Shown here piece after piece: positions 1 to 8,594 of a stretch of DNA of 64,000 nt. A program made the translations under genes and the position numbers. Every line of letters begins with the position of its first letter. The stretch's first letter is position 1. Location of the stretch: assembly GCF_004519315.1 (NCBI RefSeq), contig NZ_SOZE01000009.1, forward strand, positions 124,001 to 188,000, written 5' to 3'. The DNA comes from Mucilaginibacter psychrotolerans. GTDB lineage: Bacteria; Bacteroidota; Bacteroidia; Sphingobacteriales; Sphingobacteriaceae. The notes beneath the pieces are model-generated. The model searched no databases, was not told the origin of the DNA, and was given only the letters and a program-made list of their open reading frames with translations.

Positions 1-1185
1 TCCCGTTTCGCAAGCAACCGCCAGTTTGGTAATTTCGGTTCTTTAGGCGCTGCGTGGATATTCAGCAGAGAAAGTTTCATAGAAAAAGCCCTTCCATTCC
101 TTTCCTTAGGTAAAATCAGAGCGTCTTACGGTTTGGTGGGCGGTGACGGCCTGGGGGATTACCAATATTTATCCAGCTTTAAATCGAACAATAATCCGTA
201 TCAAAACACTCCTGCACTATTACTTGACCGCTTAGCCGATCATACATTCAGCTGGACAACCAATAAAAAGTTAGAAGCTGCGATTTCACTTGGTTTTTTG
301 GAGGGAAGAATTAATACTGAACTTTCCTGGTACCGAAATCGTTCAGGCAACCAGCTGGTAAGCTACCCGCTGCCGTCGACTGCGGGGGTAAGTTCGATCA
401 TTACCAATTTACCAGCTTTGGTGGAAAATAAGGGTTTGGAATTCACTTTACAAACGCAAAATATTCGTTCCAAAGATTTTGACTGGCGTACGACCTTCAA
501 TATCTCAAGAAATGATAACAAGCTGCTTAGCTTTCCCGATCTGGAAAACTCGACTTATAAAAATGTGTTTGCTGTCGGCAGGTCGATCAACAGCATAGGC
601 ATGAGACAATACACCGGTGTAGACCCGGCAACAGGCTTTTATACATTCGCGGACGTCAACGGGGATGGTACTGTTGACATGTTCGGGAACAGCGACTTTA
701 TTTATAAAAACAATACCCCGTCTTACTTTGGTGGTTTAGGCAACAACCTAACATATAAAGGTGTCCAGCTTAGCTTTCTGTTTTCCTTTACTAAACAAAA
801 GGGTGTGCTTCGCCTGAACAATCAGTTCCCGGGAGCTTTAAGCGGCGGGCTGGGTAATCAGCTGGTCATCTCAGAACAACTATCAGGTAAACCGCCTCTT
901 GAAAATTTAACAACGTCATCTTTTCGTATCGACCTGAATGATTATTACGATTCAGATGCGGTGTGGGTTGACGCCTCTTATATCCGCCTGCAGAATGTAT
1001 CCGTCGCTTACAATCTGCCTGAAAAAATTGTTAAAAAGGCAGGGTTCGACAGTTTTCGAATTTACCTCCAGGGGCAAAATTTACTGACCATCACGGATTA
1101 CAAAGGAACTGACCCGGCGTCACCCGGATCGTTTGCTCTTCCGCCCCGTAAAATTATAACAGCAGGTATTCAATTAACATTTTAA
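1..1185 (+). CDS. SusC/RagA-family TonB-linked outer membrane protein (C-terminal part)
   Basis: The reading frame is open from the first base, so the gene starts upstream of the window and only about 394 C-terminal residues are present. The visible part is the second half of a TonB-dependent beta-barrel. It has alternating barrel strands, the DVNGDGTVD calcium-loop-like segment and the final strand ending in QLTF with an aromatic C-terminal residue, as expected for BAM-inserted barrels. SusC proteins form the channel under a SusD lid and import large ligands using TonB energy. A SusD gene follows 5 nt downstream, so the two form the usual pair. The ligand cannot be told from this fragment. 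The family call is secure; the plug and N-terminal domains are not visible. Confidence 0.93.
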   Translation, partial: SRFASNRQFGNFGSLGAAWIFSRESFIEKALPFLSLGKIRASYGLVGGDGLGDYQYLSSFKSNNNPYQNTPALLLDRLADHTFSWTTNKKLEAAISLGFLEGRINTELSWYRNRSGNQLVSYPLPSTAGVSSIITNLPALVENKGLEFTLQTQNIRSKDFDWRTTFNISRNDNKLLSFPDLENSTYKNVFAVGRSINSIGMRQYTGVDPATGFYTFADVNGDGTVDMFGNSDFIYKNNTPSYFGGLGNNLTYKGVQLSFLFSFTKQKGVLRLNNQFPGALSGGLGNQLVISEQLSGKPPLENLTTSSFRIDLNDYYDSDAVWVDASYIRLQNVSVAYNLPEKIVKKAGFDSFRIYLQGQNLLTITDYKGTDPASPGSFALPPRKIITAGIQLTF

Positions 1186-1190
1186 TAATT

Positions 1191-2582
1191 ATGAATAAGA
1201 TATATATAGCAACTCTTTTAATTGCTCTGTTAACGGTAAGCACGGGTTGCAAAAAATTTGTGGAAGTTGCCCCTCCAAAAACAGAGATTATTGTATCAGA
1301 GGCATTTAAAGACTCAGGAACAGCCACATCCGCAGTGCTGGGTATATATATAAATATGCTCAGCGACTTTGACTTCATCAATAGCGGCATAACCATTTAC
1401 TCTGGTCTATCGGCTGATGAATTGCGTGACCTGACTAATAATCCGGAACAAACCCAGTTCCTGCAAAATAAAATACTACCGGTAAACACCTTTATTCAAT
1501 CAATGTGGTCGAACACCTATAAGAATCTGATGCTGATCAATACATGCATCGAGGGTATCGAAAAAAGTAATACACTTCCCCAGTCTGTTAAACAGCAACT
1601 GCTTGGTGAATGTAAGTTTGACCGGGCATTTTACAATTTTTACCTTGTTAACCTTTGGGGGAGAGTGCCATTAGTGACCAGTTCCGACTACAAACTGAAT
1701 GCAGTAATTGCCCAAAGTGATGAAGGCGTTGTGTACGATCAAATTTACAGGGATCTTAAAGATGCCCAGGCGCTCTTACTGCCTGAATATCCTACTTCAG
1801 GAAAAGTGAGACCAAATAAGTGGACTGCTACCGCCCTGCTGGCCCGGACTTACTTGTACCGGAAAGATTATGCAAATGCCGAGACAGAAGCTTCAAAGAT
1901 CATAGATGCCGGTATATACGGACCTCTTCCTGAAGTCGGCAGCATTTTTTTAAAGGATAGCCAGGAAGCGATCTGGCAGCTTATGCCCAGCGATTTTATC
2001 GTGCTTGCAACACAGGAAGGATATAACTTTATTGGAGACGTAATCGCTTACGGATCCCCGCCAAACTTTGCCATTACCGAATCGCTGTCCGATAGCTTTG
2101 AGACCGGTGATATGCGTAAATCAGCCTGGATAGCATCGACAGTAGTGGATGGTACCACATACCAATACCCGTATAAATACAAAGACCACGGAACCTACTC
2201 CGTACCGCCAACGGAATATTACATTATGTTTCGATTATCCGAACAGTATATGATACGCGCGGAATCAAGAGCCCAGCTCGGCAAATTGCCTGCTGCGGTT
2301 TCAGATGTAAATACGATACGCGCCAGGGCGGGGCTAGGGTCAGTAGAAGACGTGATACCTTCATTAAACAAAGCTGATCTGCTAAATGCCATTGCCAAAG
2401 AAAACAGGCACGAGTTTTTTGCCGAATGGGGGCACCGCTGGCTGGATCTCAAACGCACCGGGCAAGCTGCAAATGTGCTTTCGGCTAACAAAACGTCATT
2501 CACACCTGCAGGTGTCCTATTCCCAATTCCCCAGTCGGAAATTACGCTTAACAAAAATCTCATTCAAAACGCTGGTTATTAA
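1191..2582 (+). CDS. SusD/RagB-family nutrient-binding outer membrane lipoprotein
   Basis: This 463-residue protein begins with a lipoprotein signal peptide whose lipobox ends STGC (Cys20), followed by KKF, typical of surface SusD lipoproteins. The middle has the TPR-like helical SusD fold (segments around DQIYRDLKDAQ and TALLARTYLYRKDYANAE). The C-terminal part has the RxHEFFAEWGHRWLDLKRTG block and ends with LFPIPQSEI, the strongest SusD signatures. It sits 5 nt after the SusC gene and is the lid of that importer. The substrate is not identifiable; the neighbouring ABC exporter and M16 peptidase hint at peptides rather than glycans, which is inference. ATG start. Confidence 0.95.
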   Translation: MNKIYIATLLIALLTVSTGCKKFVEVAPPKTEIIVSEAFKDSGTATSAVLGIYINMLSDFDFINSGITIYSGLSADELRDLTNNPEQTQFLQNKILPVNTFIQSMWSNTYKNLMLINTCIEGIEKSNTLPQSVKQQLLGECKFDRAFYNFYLVNLWGRVPLVTSSDYKLNAVIAQSDEGVVYDQIYRDLKDAQALLLPEYPTSGKVRPNKWTATALLARTYLYRKDYANAETEASKIIDAGIYGPLPEVGSIFLKDSQEAIWQLMPSDFIVLATQEGYNFIGDVIAYGSPPNFAITESLSDSFETGDMRKSAWIASTVVDGTTYQYPYKYKDHGTYSVPPTEYYIMFRLSEQYMIRAESRAQLGKLPAAVSDVNTIRARAGLGSVEDVIPSLNKADLLNAIAKENRHEFFAEWGHRWLDLKRTGQAANVLSANKTSFTPAGVLFPIPQSEITLNKNLIQNAGY

Positions 2583-2605
2583 TTAAGCAATTTTTGAAGT
2601 TGTGG

Positions 2606-2625
2606 CGGCAACGGTTACGTTGCCG
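2606..2625 (+). other. Intercistronic hairpin between susD and the ABC genes
   Basis: An 8-bp perfect stem CGGCAACG/CGTTGCCG with a GTTA loop lies in the 72-nt gap. No T-run follows, so it is more likely an mRNA processing or attenuation hairpin than a full terminator. Confidence 0.35.
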
Positions 2626-2654
2626 GCTTATAACCTATTGCCCAAATTTCACAT

Positions 2655-3590
2655 ATGGAAAATCTAATTTTAAAGATCGAACACCTCTCCCATCGTTACA
2701 GTACGGCCTGGGCTATCAGGGACATTAATCTGCAAATCAATCAAACCGGCATAGTTGGTTTACTGGGCTCTAACGGCGCCGGCAAATCTACTACAATGAA
2801 TATTATGTGCGGCGTGCTTAATCAAACTGAAGGAAATGTGTTTATAGATGGGATTGATCTGCGTAAGCAGCCTGAGGCAGCAAAAAAATTGATTGGCTTT
2901 TTGCCACAAACTCCCCCCCTTTACCTAGACCTGACTGTGGATGAATTTTTGACACATTGTGCGTGGTTACGTCTGGTTGAAAAGGATAAGATAAAAGCAG
3001 CTCTTGCTGATGCCAAAGACCGCTGCGGTATAACTCATTTCAGCAACCGTTTGATAAAAAACCTGTCGGGCGGCTACCGGCAGCGGGTTGGTATAGCGCA
3101 GGCTATCATACACCGCCCAAAACTGGTCGTCCTGGATGAGCCTACTAATGGACTGGATCCAAACCAGATTGTAGAGGTAAGGTCGCTGATCAGGGAAATC
3201 GCTCGAGAACGTGCCGTTATTTTCTCCTCCCACGTTCTTTCTGAGGTTCAGGTGCTCTGCAGCAGCATTACCATGATTGAAGGCGGAAATATAGTTTTCG
3301 CGGATACCATGGATGCCTTCAATAATTACGTTGAGCCACATAGTGTATTATTAAACCTGCATAATCCTCCTGCTGCTGACGAAATCTCTGCACTGCCCGG
3401 GGTTACCAAGGTTAATTTCTTAACGGAAAGACAGGTCAGGGTTTACTTTAACGGGGATCAGGAGATAACGGAGAGACTAATAGAAGCCAGTGTATCAGGG
3501 GGCTGGCAACTGCGGGAAATCACTATGGACAGGAGTTCAATCGATGAAATATTTGCGCAATTATCCAATAAACCTTTCATAAAAAAATAA
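2655..3590 (+). CDS. ABC-2 type transporter ATP-binding protein (GldA-like)
   Basis: A 311-residue ABC ATPase. Walker A is GSNGAGKST near residues 38-46, the Q-loop lies in FLPQTPP, the signature LSGGYRQR is near 139, Walker B is VVLDEPTNGLDP and the H-switch lies in FSSHVLSEV. A C-terminal extension of about 80 residues matches the DrrA/GldA/NatA subfamily that drives ABC-2 permeases. The stop codon overlaps the start of the next gene (TAATG), so ATPase and permease are translationally coupled. It probably powers an exporter or a membrane remodelling complex. The substrate is unknown. It resembles GldA, but the downstream fused permease/GldG gene and the SusCD and MutS neighbours argue against calling it the gliding-motility gldA itself. 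Confidence 0.9.
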   Translation: MENLILKIEHLSHRYSTAWAIRDINLQINQTGIVGLLGSNGAGKSTTMNIMCGVLNQTEGNVFIDGIDLRKQPEAAKKLIGFLPQTPPLYLDLTVDEFLTHCAWLRLVEKDKIKAALADAKDRCGITHFSNRLIKNLSGGYRQRVGIAQAIIHRPKLVVLDEPTNGLDPNQIVEVRSLIREIARERAVIFSSHVLSEVQVLCSSITMIEGGNIVFADTMDAFNNYVEPHSVLLNLHNPPAADEISALPGVTKVNFLTERQVRVYFNGDQEITERLIEASVSGGWQLREITMDRSSIDEIFAQLSNKPFIKK

Positions 3591-5890
3591 TGAGAATCAT
3601 ATTCAGAATAGCAAAATTAGAGCTTAATACCCTGTTTTACTCACCCATTGCATGGTTCCTGTCGATAGTTTTTCTTTTTCAATGCGCATTGTCTTACACG
3701 TCAACGCTACAGGAGCTTCTTACTAATCAGGAACTGGGCGGTATTCATTTGCAGTGGGTAGAAAATGCAACCATTTCCGTATTCGGATTACAGCGCGGTC
3801 TCTTAGGTGATGTTTTACGTAAAATTTACTTATACCTCCCCCTCCTGACCATGGGACTTATCAGCCGTGAGGTGAATAACGGCACCATTAAACTGCTCTA
3901 TTCATCACCTGTTAAAATAAGTCAGATTATCTGGGGTAAATTTCTGGCTATGGCAGCTTACAACCTGGTATTGATAGCTATTCTTGGCATATTTGTCATA
4001 GCCGGGCTTTTTAATATCGAGGCTGTTGATCTGGGCTTCGTTCTGCCTGGATTGTTCGCTATTTTTCTAGTGCTTTGCGCGTATGCAGCCATTGGCTTGT
4101 TCATGTCATGCCTTACTTCCTATCAGGTTGTCGCAGCTATAAGCACGCTGGTTATCTTCGCAATACTCGCCTATATAGGTACCGTTTGGCAGGAAATCGA
4201 TTTTGTGAGAGACCTGACTTATTTTCTGTCTATATCAGGTCGTGCTGAACGAATGATTTATGGCTTGATCAGCACTAACCAGATAATTTACTTCGTAATT
4301 ATTGTGCTGATGTTTATTAGCTTCAGTATAATAAAACTGCAGTCCGGCAGGGAATCAAAATCCGCCTTACAGATCACCGCCAGGTATTTTACAGTCCTGG
4401 CCATAGCGCTGGCTATAGGCTACATTACATCATTGCCCGGATTTATTGCCTATTACGATGCTACAAGAGGTAATACGCAAACACTGACACCAGCGACTCA
4501 AAAGATCATTAAAGAACTGGGCGAAGAACCTTTAGAGGTCACTTCTTATATCAACCTCGTTGACTATCTATACCGGTCCGGACAGCCGGAAGAAAGGAAC
4601 AAAGATCTGGATCGATGGCAGCAATACATGCGTTTTAAGCCTAATATTAAGCTTAAATATGTTTACTATTATGATGAACCGAGCGCGGAGCAGGAGCTCT
4701 TCAAACAGTATCCGGGTAAAAGTCTGAAACAGATAGCCGAACAGCAGGCTTATTCTTATAAGACGAATATCGAAAATTTCAAAACCCCTTCCGAAATCAG
4801 AAAAATTATAGATCTCTCGCAAGAAAACAACAGGTATGTTATGCAATTAAAATATAAAGGCAGAACTACTTTTTTAAGGCTGTTTGATGATACTGAAGTT
4901 TTCCCTTCAGAAACAGAAGTGGGAGCCGCAATGAAACGGCTGATGGTAAAATTACCAAAAATCGTTTTTGTGCAGGGTGAATTCGAACGAAGTAAGGACA
5001 AATTAGGTGATAAAGATTACGGGGTTGTTGTTAATCTGAGAACTTACAGAAATGCGCTGATAAACCAGGGCTTCGACACTGATACCGTATCTTTGAAAAC
5101 AAACGATATTCCGGCAGATGCTGCCGCTCTGGTAATAGCTGATCCCAGAACAGCATTCTCGGACGTAGCCCTGAAAAAAATCCGGAATTTCATCAATGCC
5201 GGCGGGAACCTGCTGATAACAGGGGAACCCGGTAAGCGTGAAATTATTAATCCCGTTATTGAACCGCTTGGTGTTCAGATGACGGACGGAATGCTTATAG
5301 AAAAAAGCAAGAACAACCCGGCTTATCTGGCTGTGCCGCTGCTGACGAAAGCCGCAGCAAAATTATCAAAACAGTTATACCGGGCTTTTAAAGACAGTAC
5401 AGGTATTGCGATGTCCGGCGCAGCAGCTCTGTCCTATCAGCAAAACGGTTCATTCAAAATAGAGCCCTTATTAGTGACCAATGTTAAAACTACCTGGAGT
5501 AAAAAAGGCAAGGTGGTCTTGGATTCTGCCGACATTTCTTTCTCTCCTGAGACCGGGGATGAAAAAAAGCCTTTCGCAACAGCGCTGGCGCTCAGCCGGG
5601 AAATAAACAATAAACAACAACGGATCATAATCACGGGAGATGCTGACTTTTTAAGCGGAGCTGAGTTTAAACGCTGGGGAATGGCTAACCGTGATTTTGC
5701 TGCTCCCCTATTCGGCTGGTTTACAAATGGTCAGTTCCCGATTGATACATCACGACCCGATTCAAAAGATAACAGATTAAATCTTACCTATAAACAATTT
5801 TCAGCACTTAAGCTTGTGCTGATGGGTTTACTGCCCGGCTCCCTGCTCCTCTTTGCTGCAATATTTTTAATCAGGCGTAAAAGAAAATAA
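3590..5890 (+). CDS. ABC-2 permease fused to GldG-type ABC_transp_aux domain
   Basis: A 766-residue inner-membrane protein. Residues 1 to about 280 hold six or seven hydrophobic segments of an ABC-2 permease, with the EVNNGTIKLLYSSPVKISQIIWGK block typical of GldF/NatB-type permeases. Residues of about 300-720 form a large extracytoplasmic domain of the GldG/ABC_transp_aux type, with PKIVFVQGEFER and the Rossmann-like LVIADPRTAFSDVALKKIRNFINAGGNLLITGEPGK. A last transmembrane helix precedes RRKRK. GldF and GldG are separate genes in Flavobacterium but fused here. It starts on the last base of the ATPase stop codon and is the partner of that ATPase. Its function is presumably ATP-driven export or envelope work; the cargo cannot be read from sequence. 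Confidence 0.85.
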   Translation: MRIIFRIAKLELNTLFYSPIAWFLSIVFLFQCALSYTSTLQELLTNQELGGIHLQWVENATISVFGLQRGLLGDVLRKIYLYLPLLTMGLISREVNNGTIKLLYSSPVKISQIIWGKFLAMAAYNLVLIAILGIFVIAGLFNIEAVDLGFVLPGLFAIFLVLCAYAAIGLFMSCLTSYQVVAAISTLVIFAILAYIGTVWQEIDFVRDLTYFLSISGRAERMIYGLISTNQIIYFVIIVLMFISFSIIKLQSGRESKSALQITARYFTVLAIALAIGYITSLPGFIAYYDATRGNTQTLTPATQKIIKELGEEPLEVTSYINLVDYLYRSGQPEERNKDLDRWQQYMRFKPNIKLKYVYYYDEPSAEQELFKQYPGKSLKQIAEQQAYSYKTNIENFKTPSEIRKIIDLSQENNRYVMQLKYKGRTTFLRLFDDTEVFPSETEVGAAMKRLMVKLPKIVFVQGEFERSKDKLGDKDYGVVVNLRTYRNALINQGFDTDTVSLKTNDIPADAAALVIADPRTAFSDVALKKIRNFINAGGNLLITGEPGKREIINPVIEPLGVQMTDGMLIEKSKNNPAYLAVPLLTKAAAKLSKQLYRAFKDSTGIAMSGAAALSYQQNGSFKIEPLLVTNVKTTWSKKGKVVLDSADISFSPETGDEKKPFATALALSREINNKQQRIIITGDADFLSGAEFKRWGMANRDFAAPLFGWFTNGQFPIDTSRPDSKDNRLNLTYKQFSALKLVLMGLLPGSLLLFAAIFLIRRKRK

Positions 5891-5891
5891 C

Positions 5892-7232
5892 ATGGCATTC
5901 AATACCGATCAACAAACACTCGAGGACCTGAACATCTTTCCCGGGCCAGGGCCAGATTCTGTTTTTAACCTTTTCAACCGTACCCGCACGGCAAAAGGAG
6001 CCGAAATGCTGGAAGAAATGTTTCGTTATCCCTTGTCAGATGCTGAGGCTATTAATAATCGCAGCAGCAGGATAAAACACTTCGCTGAAAACAATACAGT
6101 ATTTCCGTTCAATACTGAGCTCTTTGACATGGCGGAGCAATACCTGGCTGATACCGATGAGAGAACCCGCCTGAAGCACGAGAAACAAACCTTCGAAAAA
6201 AGACTGAATAATTTAATCAGCAGCGATGCCGGCTACCAAATTATCAGCAATGGCATAAACGCTATTCTGAACATAACCCATCAGTTAAAAACACTGCTGG
6301 CAAGCGATGACTCTGAAGCGGGCCCTTATTACCGGGACAATACAATATTATCCCTGTTGTCTTCAGAGCCGTTTGCTGCTTTGCTGAAAGAGTCCGCACA
6401 TGTAAACATAACCGGCACCAAATTAATTGAATTCGATTCGCTTCTCCGCTTTCAGCACCTGGGAAGCGTAAGAGAACTGCTACAGTATATTTACGTTTTA
6501 GACGTCTTAATTTCTGTTGGAAGAGTAGCAAAAGAACACGGGTTTGTTTTGCCGCAAGCTTGTTTAACAAAGCAGGGAAACACCGGTATCACCGGCTTTT
6601 ATCACCCCCTGTTAAAGAATGCTGTCCCCAACGACCTTACTTTTGAATCTGATAAGAATATATGTTTTTTGACGGGAGCCAATATGGCCGGCAAATCTAC
6701 TTTTATGAAATCCATTGGTATTGCCATGTATCTGGGGCATATGGGTTTCCCGGTACCGGCAGGAAAAATGGAGTTTGCTGTAATGGATGGCATTTTCACT
6801 ACTATAAATTTACCCGATAACCTTGGAATTGGCGCCAGCCATTTTTATGCAGAAGTACTCCGTTTAAAAAAAATCGCCAGGGAACTCAGCCTCCGAAAAA
6901 ACATACTGGTAATTTTCGACGAGCTGTTCAGAGGCACGAATGTAAAAGACGCATATGAAGCAACTGTTGCAGTAACATCGGCATTTGCAAAAAAACATAA
7001 TAGCCTGTTCGTGATATCTACACACATAACCGAGGCTGGCGAGACTCTAAGAGAACAAAATTCCTCTGTAAGTTTTAAATACCTTCCTACCCGGATGAAT
7101 GCCGATAAGCCTGTTTATTCCTACACCCTTGAAAATGGAATTTCAGCAGACCGGCACGGTATGCTGATCATTGAAAACGAAGGAATACTGGACATCCTTA
7201 AAAACGGACAAAACAAAAAAAATATATCATGA
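5892..7232 (+). CDS. MutS-domain-V ATPase (MutS-related protein), paralogue 1
   Basis: A 446-residue protein carrying only the clamp/lever remnant and the C-terminal ATPase of MutS. Walker A is GANMAGKS at residues 262-269, followed by the MutS signature STFMKSIGIAMYLGHMGFPVPA. Walker B is VIFDELFRGTN, with STHITEA after it. The mismatch-recognition domain I (Phe-X-Glu) and the connector domain II are absent, so it cannot be a mismatch-repair MutS; it belongs to the short MutS-like families. It starts 1 nt after the ABC permease stop and overlaps the next gene by 4 nt (ATGA), so it is cotranscribed with a membrane transporter. Its biological role is unknown. The start is ATG and the opening MAFNTDQQTLEDLNIF matches the start of the following paralogue. 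Confidence 0.85.
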   Translation: MAFNTDQQTLEDLNIFPGPGPDSVFNLFNRTRTAKGAEMLEEMFRYPLSDAEAINNRSSRIKHFAENNTVFPFNTELFDMAEQYLADTDERTRLKHEKQTFEKRLNNLISSDAGYQIISNGINAILNITHQLKTLLASDDSEAGPYYRDNTILSLLSSEPFAALLKESAHVNITGTKLIEFDSLLRFQHLGSVRELLQYIYVLDVLISVGRVAKEHGFVLPQACLTKQGNTGITGFYHPLLKNAVPNDLTFESDKNICFLTGANMAGKSTFMKSIGIAMYLGHMGFPVPAGKMEFAVMDGIFTTINLPDNLGIGASHFYAEVLRLKKIARELSLRKNILVIFDELFRGTNVKDAYEATVAVTSAFAKKHNSLFVISTHITEAGETLREQNSSVSFKYLPTRMNADKPVYSYTLENGISADRHGMLIIENEGILDILKNGQNKKNIS

Positions 7233-8584
7233 GCTTTTTTGCAGATAAACAAACGCTTGAAGACCTGAATATTTTAGGTAAGTATAAGCCAAACTCAATT
7301 TTCAGTTTATTTAATAAGGTTCATACGGCAGGCGGAGAAAAATTACTTCAGCATATGTTTGAGAAACCTTTGGATAACGCAGATGAAATAAACAGCCGCG
7401 TTTCTACCTTCCGGTACTTTCAGCAGCATAAATTAAGTTTTCCTTTCAGCTCGGAAGAACTGGCCGTCGCTCAAAGCTATCTGAGCGACAGCGGTAAATC
7501 AAGCATTCTCCTCTCTGTCATTTATCTGACCGGTAAAAAAATACTGAGCACGCTCATTGAAGACACTCACTACAAAGAAATTGAAACCGGACTGCGGATT
7601 ACAATAAAGGTATTGCATGTATGCAGAGAATTCCTGAAAGCCTTTAATGATGAAAGCGAATTGCAGAAAGCCTCCCAGGGACCGGTCAAAAAGCTCAAAA
7701 CACGTTTATGTAACCCGGACCTGGTCAGCCTTTTGAATCAGGCTGAATCAGAAATTATTTCTCTTTTTACGTTCGCAAAGTATGATTATTTGCTGAGGCA
7801 TTTATTACGGTCAGAAATGAATCAGGTAATCACGGAAATCTTTGAGCTTGATGTATTTATGGCAATTCCGCAGGTAGCGAAAGCAAATAGTTTTAATTTC
7901 CCTTTTGCTCGCCCAAACGCTGAGAATGTTCTCGATGCAGTTCAGCTGTGGCATCCTGATGTAAAGAAAGCTGTCTCCAACCCGGTGACACTCAGCCAGA
8001 ATCAGAACCTCATATTCCTCACAGGGGCCAACATGGCCGGAAAATCCACATTTATGAAAGCACTGGGTATCAATACATATCTGGCTCATATGGGATTTCC
8101 TGTAGCAGCCGCAGAAATGAATTTTTCTGTTAAAAGCGGTATATATTCATCTATTAACGTATCTGACAACCTAAATAAAGGCTATAGCCATTTCTACTCA
8201 GAAGTAATCAGAGTAAAAACAGTCGCCAGTGAAGTTGCAGCAGGCAGGGATCTGGTTGTGATATTTGATGAACTATTTAAAGGTACTAATGTAAAAGACG
8301 CCTACGATGCGACCCTGGCAGTTACAACAGAGTTTGTGCGTTACACCAACTGCTTATTTATTATATCAACCCATATAATCGAAGTTGGAGAAGCCCTGCA
8401 GCTACAGGATAATAACATCCAATTTCTTTATCTGCCAACACTTATCAATGGGAAAACTCCGCGTTATACCTACCAATTACAACAAGGCATATCCGCTGAC
8501 CGACATGGAATGATGATTATTGAAAATGAGGGTATCCTTCAAATGCTTGAAGACAGCAGCCCAAACCAGCCTTATAAACTTTAA
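7229..8584 (+). CDS. MutS-domain-V ATPase (MutS-related protein), paralogue 2
   Basis: This 451-residue tandem paralogue of the preceding gene shares the opening DKQTLEDLNI, Walker A GANMAGKS (residues 266-273), STFMKALGINTYLAHMGFPVAA, Walker B VIFDELFKGTN and the ending GISADRHGMMIIENEGIL. It also lacks the mismatch-recognition domains. The 4-nt overlap with paralogue 1 suggests coupled translation and a heterodimer, as eukaryotic MSH proteins form; that is inference. The two copies have diverged a lot outside the ATPase, so the duplication is old. Its position between an ABC transporter and a secreted peptidase is unusual for a DNA-acting ATPase. Confidence 0.85.
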   Translation: MSFFADKQTLEDLNILGKYKPNSIFSLFNKVHTAGGEKLLQHMFEKPLDNADEINSRVSTFRYFQQHKLSFPFSSEELAVAQSYLSDSGKSSILLSVIYLTGKKILSTLIEDTHYKEIETGLRITIKVLHVCREFLKAFNDESELQKASQGPVKKLKTRLCNPDLVSLLNQAESEIISLFTFAKYDYLLRHLLRSEMNQVITEIFELDVFMAIPQVAKANSFNFPFARPNAENVLDAVQLWHPDVKKAVSNPVTLSQNQNLIFLTGANMAGKSTFMKALGINTYLAHMGFPVAAAEMNFSVKSGIYSSINVSDNLNKGYSHFYSEVIRVKTVASEVAAGRDLVVIFDELFKGTNVKDAYDATLAVTTEFVRYTNCLFIISTHIIEVGEALQLQDNNIQFLYLPTLINGKTPRYTYQLQQGISADRHGMMIIENEGILQMLEDSSPNQPYKL

Positions 8585-8594
8585 CCTACGATTT

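Noticed and set aside
5892..8584. Mismatch-repair mutS genes
   Set aside because: Both proteins lack the mismatch-recognition and connector domains and are half the length of MutS.
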